Source of the DNA: Atkinsonella hypoxylon
Lineage: Eukaryota; Ascomycota; Sordariomycetes; Hypocreales; Clavicipitaceae
Assembly: GCA_000729835.1 (NCBI GenBank)
Contig: JFHB01000039.1
Location: forward strand, 124,001 to 188,000
Reading direction: 5' to 3'
DNA: 64,000 nt
In this document: positions 10,381-22,150 of the stretch, piece by piece
Position numbering within the stretch: the first letter of the stretch is position 1
How the letters are laid out: each line of letters starts with the position of its first letter
Position numbers and translations under genes: made by a program
The notes under the pieces: model-generated
Seen by the model: only the letters and a program-made list of their open reading frames with translations
Databases searched by the model: none
Told to the model about the DNA's origin: nothing

Positions 10381-13300
10381 AGTTGCGCCGCACGCAGTGC
10401 TGCTGCACTTTATCCCCTGTCTCTTTGATCAAAGTGCCCACGAAATTTTAACCCGTACACAAAACGGGGAGTGCACGTTGTACAATCTACTATCTTGCAC
10501 TGTGTAGAATCCATATGCTCAAGATGCGAACATCTCGGCGCGAGATGCCGTGACGTTGCGTTCAGTTGTAGAGATGAGGGACCCTTAGCCATTGATAAAG
10601 AGAAAAAAAGTGTCTGGTCCTCCACACGGATCCATCCATAGACTTGGTCACGTCGGATTTATACAATCGACGCCCCCCGATTTTTGACCAGTGATGTTAC
10701 GCCCCGCTTTCTTGCGCAACTGCGTGGCGGACATTCGTCTGGCAAATGGCTGACATTAACCTTGCTTGCACACCGGTCAAGTGCCTGGCTGAGTGGAGAT
10801 AAAGCGCCACTAAGAACTCTAGGATCAAAGTCTGCAGCCACAAGAATTTTTTTTTTTTTTGTGTATAAGAAAAAAAAAAAGAAAAAAAAAATGGAGAGCT
10901 CTTGCGTATCCAGGTGACAAGGGAAGTGGCCAAGATTAGCCCAATTGCACCAGATAGTAATACTAGCATAGCAACACGGGGCAAGCAGTGCGCACTCTTG
11001 ATGTCGGCATTGATTACTTACTTAACTACTCACCATTCCTTTCGTGACCAGTCAGCTTCAGTATGACTATGCCTGCCCGCCGTAGAAGATTGATTAGCCC
11101 ATCTTGGGCTACGGTTCTCGGATCACCAATTCTACATAGCCGAGCGCACTGTAAGCAATCGACGGCAATCGATGGCTAGCATGGCGGGTTGCGTGTTGTC
11201 GTCTTTGCAGAAGCGAATTACCGTGTTGAGCGTTCCGGGGTTTCGTTCTGTGAGAGCTTCCTTGCACCTGCACGTGAGATAGATATATGAGTATGGTCTT
11301 GGCTCCGAGCCAACCAGCTTGCACTCTCCTTTCGTAACGAAGCTGTGGGCATTGCCTCTACGAGTTAATCCAAAGAGAAAATCGGGGGGACGTTACATGT
11401 ATTCCGTAAGGGCAATGCCAAGTCGAAAAAGATAAAAGAGTGAAACAAAACCTTGGTCAAGGCCAAAAGCACATTAGGTGTCCCAAACACACGCCATGCT
11501 GCGAATTGGCGGTGCAGCGCCGTAGTCATTTTTTGAGTTCCGCAAAACCATACTTTTCCACGCTACTGGTTCGTTTGGATGTTGGAGGTGCTGGATGTGC
11601 TCTGGGATTGGGAATTGCCTGTCGGGCCGGTAACAAGGCAGCACCGGGGCTGGACTGCGTCTGCTTCGTTTTGACTTATCATTGAGCCAACTGGGGGCTG
11701 GATAACGTGGCTGTTGCAGAATGTTGTATGTACTCCGTAATGAATCTGTTTCCTTCCCGGCGAATCGGCCATCGGCAGCAATGACCAGCTTGTTGTTGCA
11801 TCCGATCCCGTAAAGCGGCATAGGCCAAAGTCAAATCGAGAATAGCTCGAATACTTCACCTGACGAGGGGTTGTTTTTTTGTTTTTCTTCGAGCCGCCGC
11901 CCTGGGCACGCAGTAGTCAGGTTTGTCCAATTTATCTGGTGGGGCTTGAAATTTTTTTCTCTTTTTTTTTTCCCTTTTTTTCCCTTTTTTCTTCCTTTTT
12001 TTTCTCTCTTTTTTTTTTCGACTGAAAAGAACTAAAAGGGCTCGAAGAAGGTGACAAGGTGAGAAGCGAATCCAGGATCTGCAGACCCCGCTTGTCTTTC
12101 GGCAGGAGCCATCGTGCTCCAGTAAGTTTCCATGTTCCTGTCCAACACAACATGTGTCACGCGCTCCCTCCTTCTCATTTTCGATCAACCCCTGGATACG
12201 ATTCCACGAGTTACATTTGCGCATTTCTTGTGTGACTAAGCAAGCACATTGCCAGCTCTCGGCTTGACCGGTTGATGTGGGGGCGCGCTTGGGGGGTGGT
12301 ATTTGCAGCCTACATACCTACCTGCCTACCTAGGGGTGGGTACCTGGTTGGCACCTGGTTGGTAGGCAGACACAGACACATAGGAAGCCCTGTCTAAACC
12401 TGGTCGATTGGGCGTTGACGTTGGTTCAATGGCAAATGGCGAATACTACCTAGCATACGTTAGAAATCGTGACTGAACCGTCAGTCACCGCACTTGTGGT
12501 CAACCAAGGCGACGCTGATACTCATACATACCACTATCTATCTCAGCATAACAGGATATCTTCCGAGAGGTCTTAATACTGTGAACACCTTTTCAAGGCA
12601 TTGCAATTGCAATGCACTGCAACCACCACAAAGTAGCGCGATGGGTTATCGACAGACCGTGACCAGAACTTTCAACCCATGTTTGCTTCTTTCTCCATGG
12701 TTCTCATGCATGGGCTGAAAGAAACATGCTCCAGAATACTAGAAGCACCATGGTGTACTTCTTAACCGGAGTGAAGAAGTGTCATTTCTCAATCCTCACT
12801 GTGAATGCGTCCTGTGTGGGTATGGCCAAGCCAAACGCTATCAAACGCTATACACGCTATACTCCGTAGACATGGCGCAAAGGTTACGGAATGCTTGTCA
12901 TTTCACGGATAAGAGAGATACGATATACGGACAACGGGCTGGTTCGCAAAACCCTATTTAGAAGCCATCATTCAGTGCTTTTCCACGCAGTGCAAGAAAT
13001 AACCGGGGCATGGCGGGCCACCCTCGAATTAGACCCTTGGGTTGGCAACAGCCGTAACATCCACATCCTTCCTTACAAGACCCGACTATCGGGGCACTGA
13101 TCCGACCCACTTCTTGATGGTGGGCTAACACGGGCGAGCGTTCTGTGCCTACGTTCGTAAGCTCCCCAAGTCCCATAATACTCCTCCCAAGCCTCTGGAT
13201 GGAAACCGTCTGGCTGGGCGGCGTTGGTAGATAGATGAGTACAGTAGTTTATTCCGTAGCCATGGCAGCTTATCATATCAACTGGAGCTTTTTAAGATGG

Positions 13301-14174
13301 CTGACATTCCGGCCTCGCTAGTGCAGCAGTAATGGTCTGTTGAATAGTGCAGAAGCCAAGTTTCATCGGATGATAAGATATAGCTGGGAGGAGGCTGGGG
13401 TGATGATATACATATAGGAAGGAGATTGAGCAACATGAAGAGAATTGCAATCACCGCCAAGGTACATAACTACATGCCAGGTCGATCCGGATCACGACCA
13501 CGACCGGGCTAGCGGCTCGAGCAAAGTCCTAGACAACTACGGAATAACCGCTATGCGATGGGTGTCTCTTCTCGGTTGTCGTCGGTCAATATTCCGTAGT
13601 AAATACTAATTACAGAACTAGGCACTGTACGGAGTAGAACGTACGGTAGTTAGTTAATACAACTAACTACCTAGGTATTAGGTCACTGCCTGGTAGCTGG
13701 CCGTGCAGGTCGTGCCTTCCCCCGAACGCAATGGTCCAGCACGAGAGCTGGTATGGTATGTACCGCATCCCATGGCTGTACCTGGGTCTACGTCTACTTC
13801 GCCTTTTAGCTCCAGTTAGGGCCAGTAAGGGCAGCGACGGGCTCGCGCTGGATGCGGTTGATGACAGCCGCTGAAAGTGCCAAGTGGGCAGTGGCACTCG
13901 ACGACGCGCGGTGGCTTGTGGTCGTCGTATCTCGCGGTACCGCTGCTCTCGCAGTGCCTTTGTACCGCTGCGCCCCCGGTTCCGGCACCCCGAGAAGCTC
14001 GCTCAAGGTACCTGAAGGGACCTCGCAGGTATCGAGCATACCTCGCTAGCTTCCATGTTTGTTCTTGGCGGTCTAACACGTCCAGCAATTGCTCCCAATA
14101 TCTCTTTACTCTCTTCTCTCTTTGGGACCTGTCATATAATTTGACTACCTAGTTGATCTGGTGTCTCTCCCTGC

Positions 14175-14238
14175 AATGCCAATGCCAATGCCAATGCCAA
14201 TGCCAATGCTCAATGCCAATGCTCAATGCCAATGCCAG
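14175..14238. repeat. 6-bp tandem repeat, AATGCC units
   Basis: Five adjacent AATGCC units are followed by two variant units containing an extra TC (AATGCTC) and further AATGCC copies. The repeat lies about 1 kb upstream of the Reg1-like start. Confidence 0.9.
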
Positions 14239-15212
14239 TGCCTGGTCTGTTTGGGGTTTGATGCTTGGGCGTGAAGTGAAGCCATGTCGTTTCTGACACG
14301 GAAAACCGCAGGCTGGCCACTTGTGTTTCCTGTTTCCGTAACTTTGCTGTCGCCTTTGCCTTAAACAGCAATGCTTTCCATTTAATCTCCCGTTTGCATC
14401 CATGATCTTTTATTTATTTACTTTTCACTTGTCTGCTCTTGCTCCTTTTTTCGTTTGCATTGTATGGGCCGGGGTCGTATGGGAATACTCGGTCTCTTCC
14501 TTCATTCTCCATCCACTCTCCATGCCAACCCCATCCTGTATTTCTCCGTCGCACACGCCACTCTCCCTAGCGCTGTTCCGCCTGGTCTGGCTCTGCTCTT
14601 TTTTTTTTTTCTTTCTTTCGCCCTGCAGCCCTGAAGTGCTAAGGCGGTCTCCACGCACGCAAGAGGCTCGCGCCATCCGCTCGCTATTCCGTCCGTACAT
14701 GCCATCCGGCCCTGACCTCAAAACTCTGCCCTTCCGCAGCTGGCTCATTCACACTTTTTCTCAAAACAATTCACCAGCACTGCGCATGAGGAAAAAAAAA
14801 AAAAAAACCCCGCTGTCCGCGTCCCAGACGACTCGAGGCAATCCGTGCAAACCCACTCCCCTGGTCTATATGAGGTTGCTGGATATCCTCTTTATCCGTT
14901 GTGGTGGTCGTCTCTTATCACCTTGCCATCGTCACTTGCATTGCATTGCTACAGCCCACCTTTTATCTCCAGGTCTCCGTCATCGCATCGAACAAGGCCT
15001 TGATCGGCATTCCAAAGTCAACAATCGCACAGGATTGGGCAATATACCTCGAATCGTCACGGCAAGTCTCCATAAAACCGAAGAATCCTCCATCCTCCTC
15101 CATTCCCTGGCTTCGACGACTTATTTATGAGCTTGCTGATTACGGAAGTCGACTCTGACTTCTCGCGGCGACGCACCTGCGTCCGCAATTAGCTTCTACG
15201 CTACCAGTCACG

Positions 15213-17023
15213 ATGGCCGCCGTTCTCCCCACTGAGGAGGACGGTTACTTCTCATCGTCTTTGCGGCGCTCGCAGTCTCAAACGAATTTTGGCCGCCAAC
15301 CATCATATCCTTCTATGCCAACGTCACATTTATCAAACCCGTACCATCAACCTCCCAAACCGTACACCGAATCCGACATCTCCTCTTCTCCCTCGTCTCC
15401 TTCGTCCCCTCCGACAATACAGGCAGAATCTACTGACGCTTCTTTCTCCTCGACTCCCGCGAGCAATCTCTCAATATCATCAGATTTCGACGAGACTTTG
15501 GGCATCGACGACCCTGAAGATCACTTTAGCCTGCCATTATTATCCCAAGAAAAGTTTTACCTGCAGCCCGAGTTTCGACCTGACGGCTTCGAACCGCCAC
15601 CCAGCCCCAAGATCGGTGACTCTTATTCCGTTTCACCCGCTGAGCCGGACGAGTCTGCCATCACCTCTGGTCCCGACACACCCGAGGCTGGTGAGCACGC
15701 CGAAGACGATACCGCTGTGTTGAACCGGCCGTCCCGGCAAGTTGATTATTTATCGCATGACTGGAAAGAAGAAGATATCTGGTCGTCGTGGAGATACATC
15801 ATCTCAAGGAGAGGTGAATTCGCAAATAGCGCCAGGCTGGAAAATGCTTCGTGGAGGACTTGGTTGAAGGCCAGAAATAAGCTCAAGACAATTTCTCCTG
15901 AAGAGTTGAATTGGTATGTACATGGTTTCATGCTCTATTTGTTTGACGCCTCAACTAATCTCCAACACTCAACACCAGGCTTAAGGATTGCGATGTGACC
16001 TGGCTTTATGGGCCGTTGCAATGCGGCGCGAAGAACTTGAATCCAACTGGGACTGAGCCTTCGAGCTCAGCACTCTCCAAAACAAATTCACTGGTGAACT
16101 TGAACAAGAAACCAATTCTCAAGAAGCGAAGCATGTCTGAAGTTATGCTGCAGAGGTCGCTTAGTTCTGCTTCTTTATTGAAGCAGGCCACGGCCGCCGT
16201 TCAAGCACAAGAAACCCGTGTTGTTTTGAACTGCAAGACGGATAAAGCAAACACCGACTGTTACGTCACATATCCCCTCTTGCTGAGAAGGGGAAGTCAA
16301 GGCACCAACAGCTCATTGGCCATTTCGACTGATTCTTCCAACACTTCTTCTCCACTGCCTGAGCGCAAGCATATTCATTTTAACGAGCAAGTGGAGCAGT
16401 GCATTGCTGTGGATATGAAGGACGACGAAGAGGAAGATTTCGATTACGGCCATGTCGGCGAAGACAGTGACTCAGAAGATGGTGGTGTGATGATGAAGCG
16501 TGTCAAGTCCAAAAAGCGAAGTGCCTTGTCGTCCAAGAAGAAAAAGAAGAAGACTGTCACCTCTGAAGGCAAAATCATTGCCAAGCTTCCTTCTACTACT
16601 CTCAAGTATCGTAAGGACACACCTGAACCGCAAGAGACGGCAATGAAGCATAGCACGGCGGCTTATCGGAGTCCAATACTCTCTCCGTCATCATCCCAGG
16701 AAACGCTGTGTCCAGCGAAGCATTCATATAGATTCTTCTTTGAGGAGGAGGATGCCGATGACGGTTTCGGTGAAGGAAGTGTAGTGTCTAGCTCAGGATG
16801 GCGCTCGCCTCCCATCAGTCAGGGTAGCTTTTATCAGTCGCCCTCTGGGGGTAGCTTGACAGATGAACCGGCGGGAATGCGGCGCACACCTTCGGGCATG
16901 TTTATGCCCTACGACGAAGGTGATGCGCCTGCAGGTGATGGTATCTTCGGTCGAGTAATTGACACTGTCAATACCGCCCGTGACATTGCTCATGTCATAT
17001 GGAATGTTGGTTGGAGGAAGTGA
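15213..17023 (+). CDS. Reg1-like type-1 phosphatase regulatory protein (DUF1752/AreA GATA-like domain)
   Basis: This resembles yeast Reg1/Reg2, which directs the Glc7 type-1 phosphatase to Snf1 kinase in glucose repression. Exons are 15213..15913 and 15979..17023 (65 nt intron), giving 581 aa. The first 180 residues are Ser/Pro-rich and probably disordered. A DUF1752 block follows at about residues 185-250 (WKEEDIWSSWRYIISRRG, WRTWLKARNKLKTISPEEL, NWLKDCDVTWLYGPLQ). Near residue 364, ERKHIHFNEQVEQC has the [KR]x(I/V)xF form that docks PP1. An acidic patch and a Lys run (SSKKKKKKT) come next, then a conserved-looking C-terminal helix (GRVIDTVNTARDIAHVIWNVGW). The assignment rests on the DUF1752 and docking motif together; the specific signalling role in this fungus is inference. 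Confidence 0.85.
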
Positions 17024-18797
17024 TTGTGGCCTCCATAAGCCATCGACATCACTCCAATGTCTACAAGAACAGCTACGCGCCTGATTGTCGGCCAAGCAAC
17101 ATGAAAAAACGCTCCGAACCCGGGCTTGTATTTCGCGCACTCAAGGCATCGACTGGATTATGATGCATGCTTACGAAAGTTTCCTCCGTCCACCCTGTAC
17201 AATACTAGTTCCAGCGTGAACGGCACTTTCGTACCCAGGTGTCAAAGCTATTACAAACATTGGACGGCTAATCCTATACACTCTTCTACTATACCGAGAC
17301 GACTCGGAAATGCATGACCTCCAATGGCCGGATTTTGTTATTTTGACTTATGTCTCTTTTCATCTTATTTCCAACCCATCTCTTGATATTGCTTCAATCT
17401 TATTCATAAAGGAGTTTCTCAAGGTTCTTCTCTCTAGATGGTAGAAGCACTGATTATGTTGCGTTCTTCGTCCTATATCATTCATTGGGGAGCGGTTGAT
17501 TTCAAATCTTTGGAAGGGTCGCACAAACAAAACGCGAGCTGATGGGAATAAAGAGCAAGAAAAATTTATCATCGTGGATCAAGGATCAGGAATATAACAA
17601 GGGCGGGCGTTGCAATTTTATGTTCACATTTTCCCTATTTGGACAGGGTAGTGGCGGGAACGGGGACTGTGCGCCCTATGAATGTTGTTGTGTTGCCTCT
17701 CCACGGGGCATGGTTTCGGACAATGCACATCTCTACGATCAAGGGAGGGTTTGGGTTTGGGTTTGGGTTTGGGCTTGGGCTTGGGAATGGGAACTTGGAT
17801 TCTCGGGAAAACGAATGACGTCCTGTGTATCGGTATCTTTGCTGGAGATCACCCTGGCGACGATGTAAATAATTATGTCGGTTATAGGCATACATGATGA
17901 CATGTACATAATGACCATGTACAAGCGAATTGAATGAATTCAAAAATTCGAGGACTAGTCCCTGAGGAGGCATGTGTCGCGTCGAGTTGCGCACGATGAT
18001 TTGATCTGGGTCTCGGTTCTTTTCAACAGTCATACTTGCAAGAAACGTGAGTGGCTTGGTTTTTTTATTCAGCGAGGGTATCTATTGGTACAAGGTAGGT
18101 AGGTATATTACAGTGAGTTTGAGCAGGAAGTACCTCCGAGTACATTATTGGAAGAAAAAAAAACAAGGATACATGCTCGTGATCAAATTACAAGGGGCAG
18201 AAGGGAGGCAACAAGAAACGCTAGACGAGGAACCGATATGATGGGCGGACCCCCTCGTGACGCACGATCAAACGGCGTCCGCTAAGTTGTTGGGGCGGCT
18301 GTCGCTATAAAGTGGCTCATCGGGATGTCATCTGACCATCTACGTCGTCCGTTGGGGTTCAAACCACAGGGTAACAAAACCCTTGGATGCGATAATGCGG
18401 GGGAGGCGGCATGATGCACCTGCTGGGTTAGGGGACCGGACCAAAACAGCCGGAAGTACTGTCGTAGATCCACCATCCCCGCGGATTTTCTCTGAACGGC
18501 GTCGTTCGTGGCTCTCCTTGCATTGCAGCAGGACCTGACCATCCCGTGCCGTGGAGAGGAAATCATGTGGCCTGTTTTTTTATAATTTTTACAATTTTTA
18601 AATTTTTTTTTTTGCATTTCCCCCACATTCCTTTTTGCCTTGAAGCGGATTGTGGCGCTAGGATGGTCAGAGGGGTGATTGTGCTTGGAACTTGAAATAC
18701 GAGTGCTGGTCTACGCACCCTTGCTATGCTGTGGGACCATGAAACTGCGTGACTGGGAGGAACTCCGACCATGACAACTTGACGCGGCAGAGCTTTC
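17024..18797. other. Intergenic, convergent 3' regions of Reg1-like and DSS1 genes
   Basis: About 1.8 kb separates two converging genes. It holds a G-rich tandem repeat (17747-17791) and A/T tracts near 18157 and 18600. No gene is supported. Confidence 0.55.
17747..17791 (+). repeat. G-rich hexamer repeat, GGGTTT x4 then GGGCTT x2
   Basis: Units GGGTTT x4, GGGCTT x2, GGGAAT and a final GGG give eight G-triplets at 3 bp spacing on the + strand. This is a textbook G-quadruplex pattern. It is telomere-like in rhythm but not the fungal TTAGGG sequence. It lies about 720 bp past the Reg1-like stop codon. Confidence 0.9.
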
Positions 18798-21700
18798 TTA
18801 CGACGATGCAGGCTTGCCGAGGTACCGGAGGGCCTTGACGAGAATCCTTCGCGAGTGCACGTTTACATCCGCGAGCTCGACTTCGAACTTGTCACCGACC
18901 TGGACTTGCCTCACGAGACGGCAGCCGTTCAGGCCGTCGGTGTCCAACGCGGCAGGCAGGTCATACATGTCCAGCTTGCCCAGGAGCCCCTGTCGCCAGC
19001 GCGAGGTGACCGTGAAGCGCAGCGTGCGAGGCGCCTTCTCCTCAAAGCGCCATGCTCGCACGAGGGCGATGAGAATCCAGTCGAGAATGCCGCGGGACAT
19101 AGCTCGCGCCATGCTCTCACGCATCTGGAGAAGCGGAAGCGTTTCCGTGAGCGATGCCGAGGTGAAGGGGAGCATCTCCTCCACGTTATCGACAGAGGGG
19201 TCGATCGGGCGACCCGTCTTGCGTTCGTGCGCCAAAGCAGCGTGGATTTGCCAGTGGACGAGGAGGTCGGCGAATCGGCGCAGAGGCGAAGTGGCCTTGG
19301 CATACATGTCCAGCCCGAGGAGAAAGTACGGGCCTGGCTCCGTGGAGACTTGTACTCCCCCCGTTAGCCGGATGAGTTCCTGGCGGTGGCTTGCGGACGG
19401 CTCGATGCCCCGATGGATCAGGGGGTAGATTTCCTGCGTCGCGTAGGTGAGCGCCTTGTCGAAATTTTCCGCGGTTCTGGCGTCCTTGCGGTATGGGACG
19501 GGGATGCCGCGCGAGGAGCACCATCGTGCGGCGATTTCTCCTGCCAGGACCATGGTGTTGGATACCACGGAGCAGCCGCTCGAGGACTCTCTGCCGACCT
19601 TGATGTATGGATCTGGCGGGAAATGTATGGCTTCTTTTGCGTCTCCCGCTTCTGGGATTGCTTCGTGGAACGAGACCTGGACTGATGGTCGCGCGAAGAA
19701 GTACGGCCATGCCCCCTTTTCCAGTCTCTTTTGCTTGAGTGCTTTGGCAAGGCGGTTCAGCGTTAAGAGATCGTCCTGGCTTGCGTCGTCTAGAGCCTGT
19801 GCCCTGATCATGGCACGCTCAGGTTCAAAAGGAGCCGTGTCTGGAGGCGTACCGACATGGAAGCTGTATGGATCGGTGGTGGGTATCGGTGGTGTGTCTT
19901 CCCCGCAAAACTCGGAAACATCGTCGGGATCCAAGTACGTCACATCTTGTAGGGTACTGGCTTCCACTTTGTAATCTAGAATGTTGCCATTCTCGTTGAC
20001 TTTTGCGCTGAACGTGAGCGCCGGTGCCCCAGGGCGAAGCGAGTGGTGCTTGACCAGGATGTCTGATTTATAGTCCTTGGAAGATTCCTCACCCAGGTCT
20101 GACGGAAGCATTGCCTGGAAATGACCAGGAAGGTAGATATTCTCTGGTATCAGCTCCATGAACTTCCCAAGCTCCGAATTAGGCTGGATTGCCGAAGCAG
20201 GGTCTGCTACATGTATGTGAATCCAAAACTCATCTGGCCGTTCAGTGCGTTCAAGTGAGATCCCATCATCAATGAGGGTTGTAGAAGGCGCATCAATACA
20301 GAAGATCGTGGACCCTTCTCTAAATCTCCTCGCTCCCGCGGCGATGTCTGCTCTTATCGAGGGTTGCACATTCTCGGGTCTAGCGCGCATGATTCCACCT
20401 CCCCTTTCAATTGTAGTGCCTGGAAACCGTACCTTGTACCGAGATGGGATCTCCCACGGAGCAATGACTCCAATTTCTTGGAGGAACGTCCAGGCAGTGC
20501 TCTGATCCAGAGGCGTGTCATCGTAAAGATGCAATGCTCTTAGGATGAGCGCCCCATGGGCATGACATCGCGATCCGCCATCGAACAAATTATAGCTTGC
20601 CCACCACTCCAAAAAGGTAATGACGTCCTTGCTCACGGGGGACCAGTCAACCTTTGGCAAAGTGACGCTCGGCCCCGTCTTCAGTATGCCGTGAGGAGTC
20701 CACTCCCGAATCTGGCGGCTTTTCAACACCACCTCTCGTGCCTGTCGAATAAAGGTACCCAGGGCCACTGTTTGTAGTTCGCTGGGCTTAAGAGGCCGTG
20801 ATTTCTTTGCACAACTATCAGTGTACCCTCGAACCCAGGTCGCGATATTGTCACAAATGACTGTCTGACGTGACGAAGATATTTCGAAGATGTGGTCTCG
20901 GCGATGGCTATCCGCAGAGGGACTCAACGGCCTAAATCCTGTCTCATCTCGGGACAGTGCGGTATGAACAGCGTAAAGCGCCGGGGGCGAGAAGCCCCGG
21001 TCTCCTTTGAGGTTCGACGGGAGCAAGATTTCTGCCATTTCGAAAAGACTCAGATACTTGACAGTTGAACTTGCCAGCAGGCTGCGAGCCATATCGAGCT
21101 TGGCCATATGCTGTTGATATATGGCCTCTGAAGACATTCTGAATTCGGTCATTTTGTCAATCAGTAGGATGCCATCTTCTCTGGAGGGTCCCTCCCCAAC
21201 CTGGCGCAGATCATCGAATTGTTCAGGAGTCGCATTCCGCGGAATTTTGGCCAAAAGAGGCTTCAGCTCTTCTTCTGTGGCAAAATTCGAAACCGTGAAT
21301 AGCGCGGAGAATGCCATGCTCGTGACCCATTTGCCGTTGACTGCGTAGAAATGGTTTCTTTCCCCAAAGTAACCCAGGTAAACGGCAAATACAGGAACTC
21401 TGGAGCCGATTGCCCTACCTAACAGTTAGTGAACCTGGCGGGAAGATGCCATAGGATCTGTGGGAAGAACAAACCTTAACTCGACCAAATCTCCGGGAGT
21501 TCTCAAATCGGAGCCGACAAAGGACATTTCCGAGTCCGTGTTCTCTGGTTCACCTTTGCTTTCCTCTCCCCCTCCCACGACCGTGGTTCGTATTTGATCG
21601 AGGTCAGATGAACCTGTAGACTGAGTCCGACTAATAGTGTTTGCCAGATTCCCGTGTATCAAGCTATCCGTGGGCATCAAGCTTGTAAAGGTGGCATTTT

Positions 21701-22043
21701 GGTTCGCTTCTGACCATCGTTTCAAGCGTTCGCGAATAGGCACATTGTCGTCAGACTTGCCGTCGGTAGAACTTCGAACGTCTTCTTTACACAACGTCGC
21801 AATATTCGGATTTGCGGAGAAAATAGCATCTGATGTGGAGGTTTGCGTCGTAGCCCATCTCTACAGTAATCGAATATGGTAAGCAATGTGCAGCACGCAG
21901 ATGGGATTGGCACTAACTTTAAAGGTTGGACTACGATAAATCTTGGGGGATTTATAAGCAGTGCCAAGAAGCTCGCGCGATCTGCCAAAGCCTCGAGCAA
22001 TACAGTTCCAACATACGAATGAGCGTTTGTAGTGCAGCATCAT
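18798..22043 (-). CDS. DSS1: Mitochondrial exoribonuclease of the RNase II family (Dss1 / CYT-4)
   Basis: This is homologous to yeast Dss1 and Neurospora CYT-4, the 3'-5' exoribonuclease that works with the Suv3 helicase in mitochondrial RNA turnover and intron processing. Exons are 22043..21918, 21860..21475 and 21414..18798 (introns 57 and 60 nt), giving 1042 aa in frame. The N-terminus (MMLHYKRSFVCWNCIARGFGRSRELL) is basic and lacks acids, as expected for a mitochondrial presequence. The RNB catalytic block starts at about FCIDAPSTTLIDDGISLE. Further landmarks are HIHVADPASAIQP and, near the end, the family block MYAKATSPLRRFADLLVHWQ. A C-terminal S1-like region follows (GDKFEVELADVNVHSRRILV). 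By my alignment one position that is acidic in E. coli RNase II reads Leu here (TTLIDD). Confidence 0.92.
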
Positions 22044-22125
22044 GGCGAGAATAAGAACAGCTTGTGTTTGCTCATAGTGGCTCAAGAGTTTAGGAGTCGG
22101 AGGGTCTGAAGCTCGGAGCTAGACC

Positions 22126-22150
22126 TTTTTTTTTTTTTTTTTTTTTTTTT
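22126..22150. repeat. T25 homopolymer just upstream of DSS1
   Basis: This run of 25 T lies about 83 bp before the DSS1 start, so it reads as poly(A) on the coding strand. Such tracts often keep promoters nucleosome-free; that role here is inference. Confidence 0.75.

Larger units (their letters stand above)
7913..15212. other. Gene-free block of 7.3 kb with simple repeats and A/T tracts
   Basis: No gene is supported here. Short frames are not protein-like and lack motifs. The block holds homopolymer A or T tracts (near 9449, 9790, 9997, 10847, 11950-12018, 14600 and 14790), some separated by short GC words. It also has four copies of TACGGAGTA/TACTCCGTA (9861, 11731, 12860, 13628) and one TACCTAGGTA palindrome (13668). 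A 9 bp inverted repeat, CTGCCTACC (12322-12330) with GGTAGGCAG (12361-12369), flanks two copies of ACCTGGTTGG. The last kilobase before 15213 is pyrimidine-rich and is probably the long 5' region of the Reg1-like gene. Confidence 0.6.

Noticed and set aside
14402..15130. 242-codon + frame upstream of the Reg1-like gene
   Set aside because: It is low-complexity translation of pyrimidine-rich DNA with homopolymers, most likely 5' UTR/promoter of the next gene.
17747..17791. Interstitial telomere
   Set aside because: The units are GGGTTT/GGGCTT, not TTAGGG. I keep it only as a G-rich repeat.
18855..19367. 170-codon + frame opposite DSS1
   Set aside because: It is antisense to a well-supported exon; the openness is a side effect of the GC-rich coding strand.
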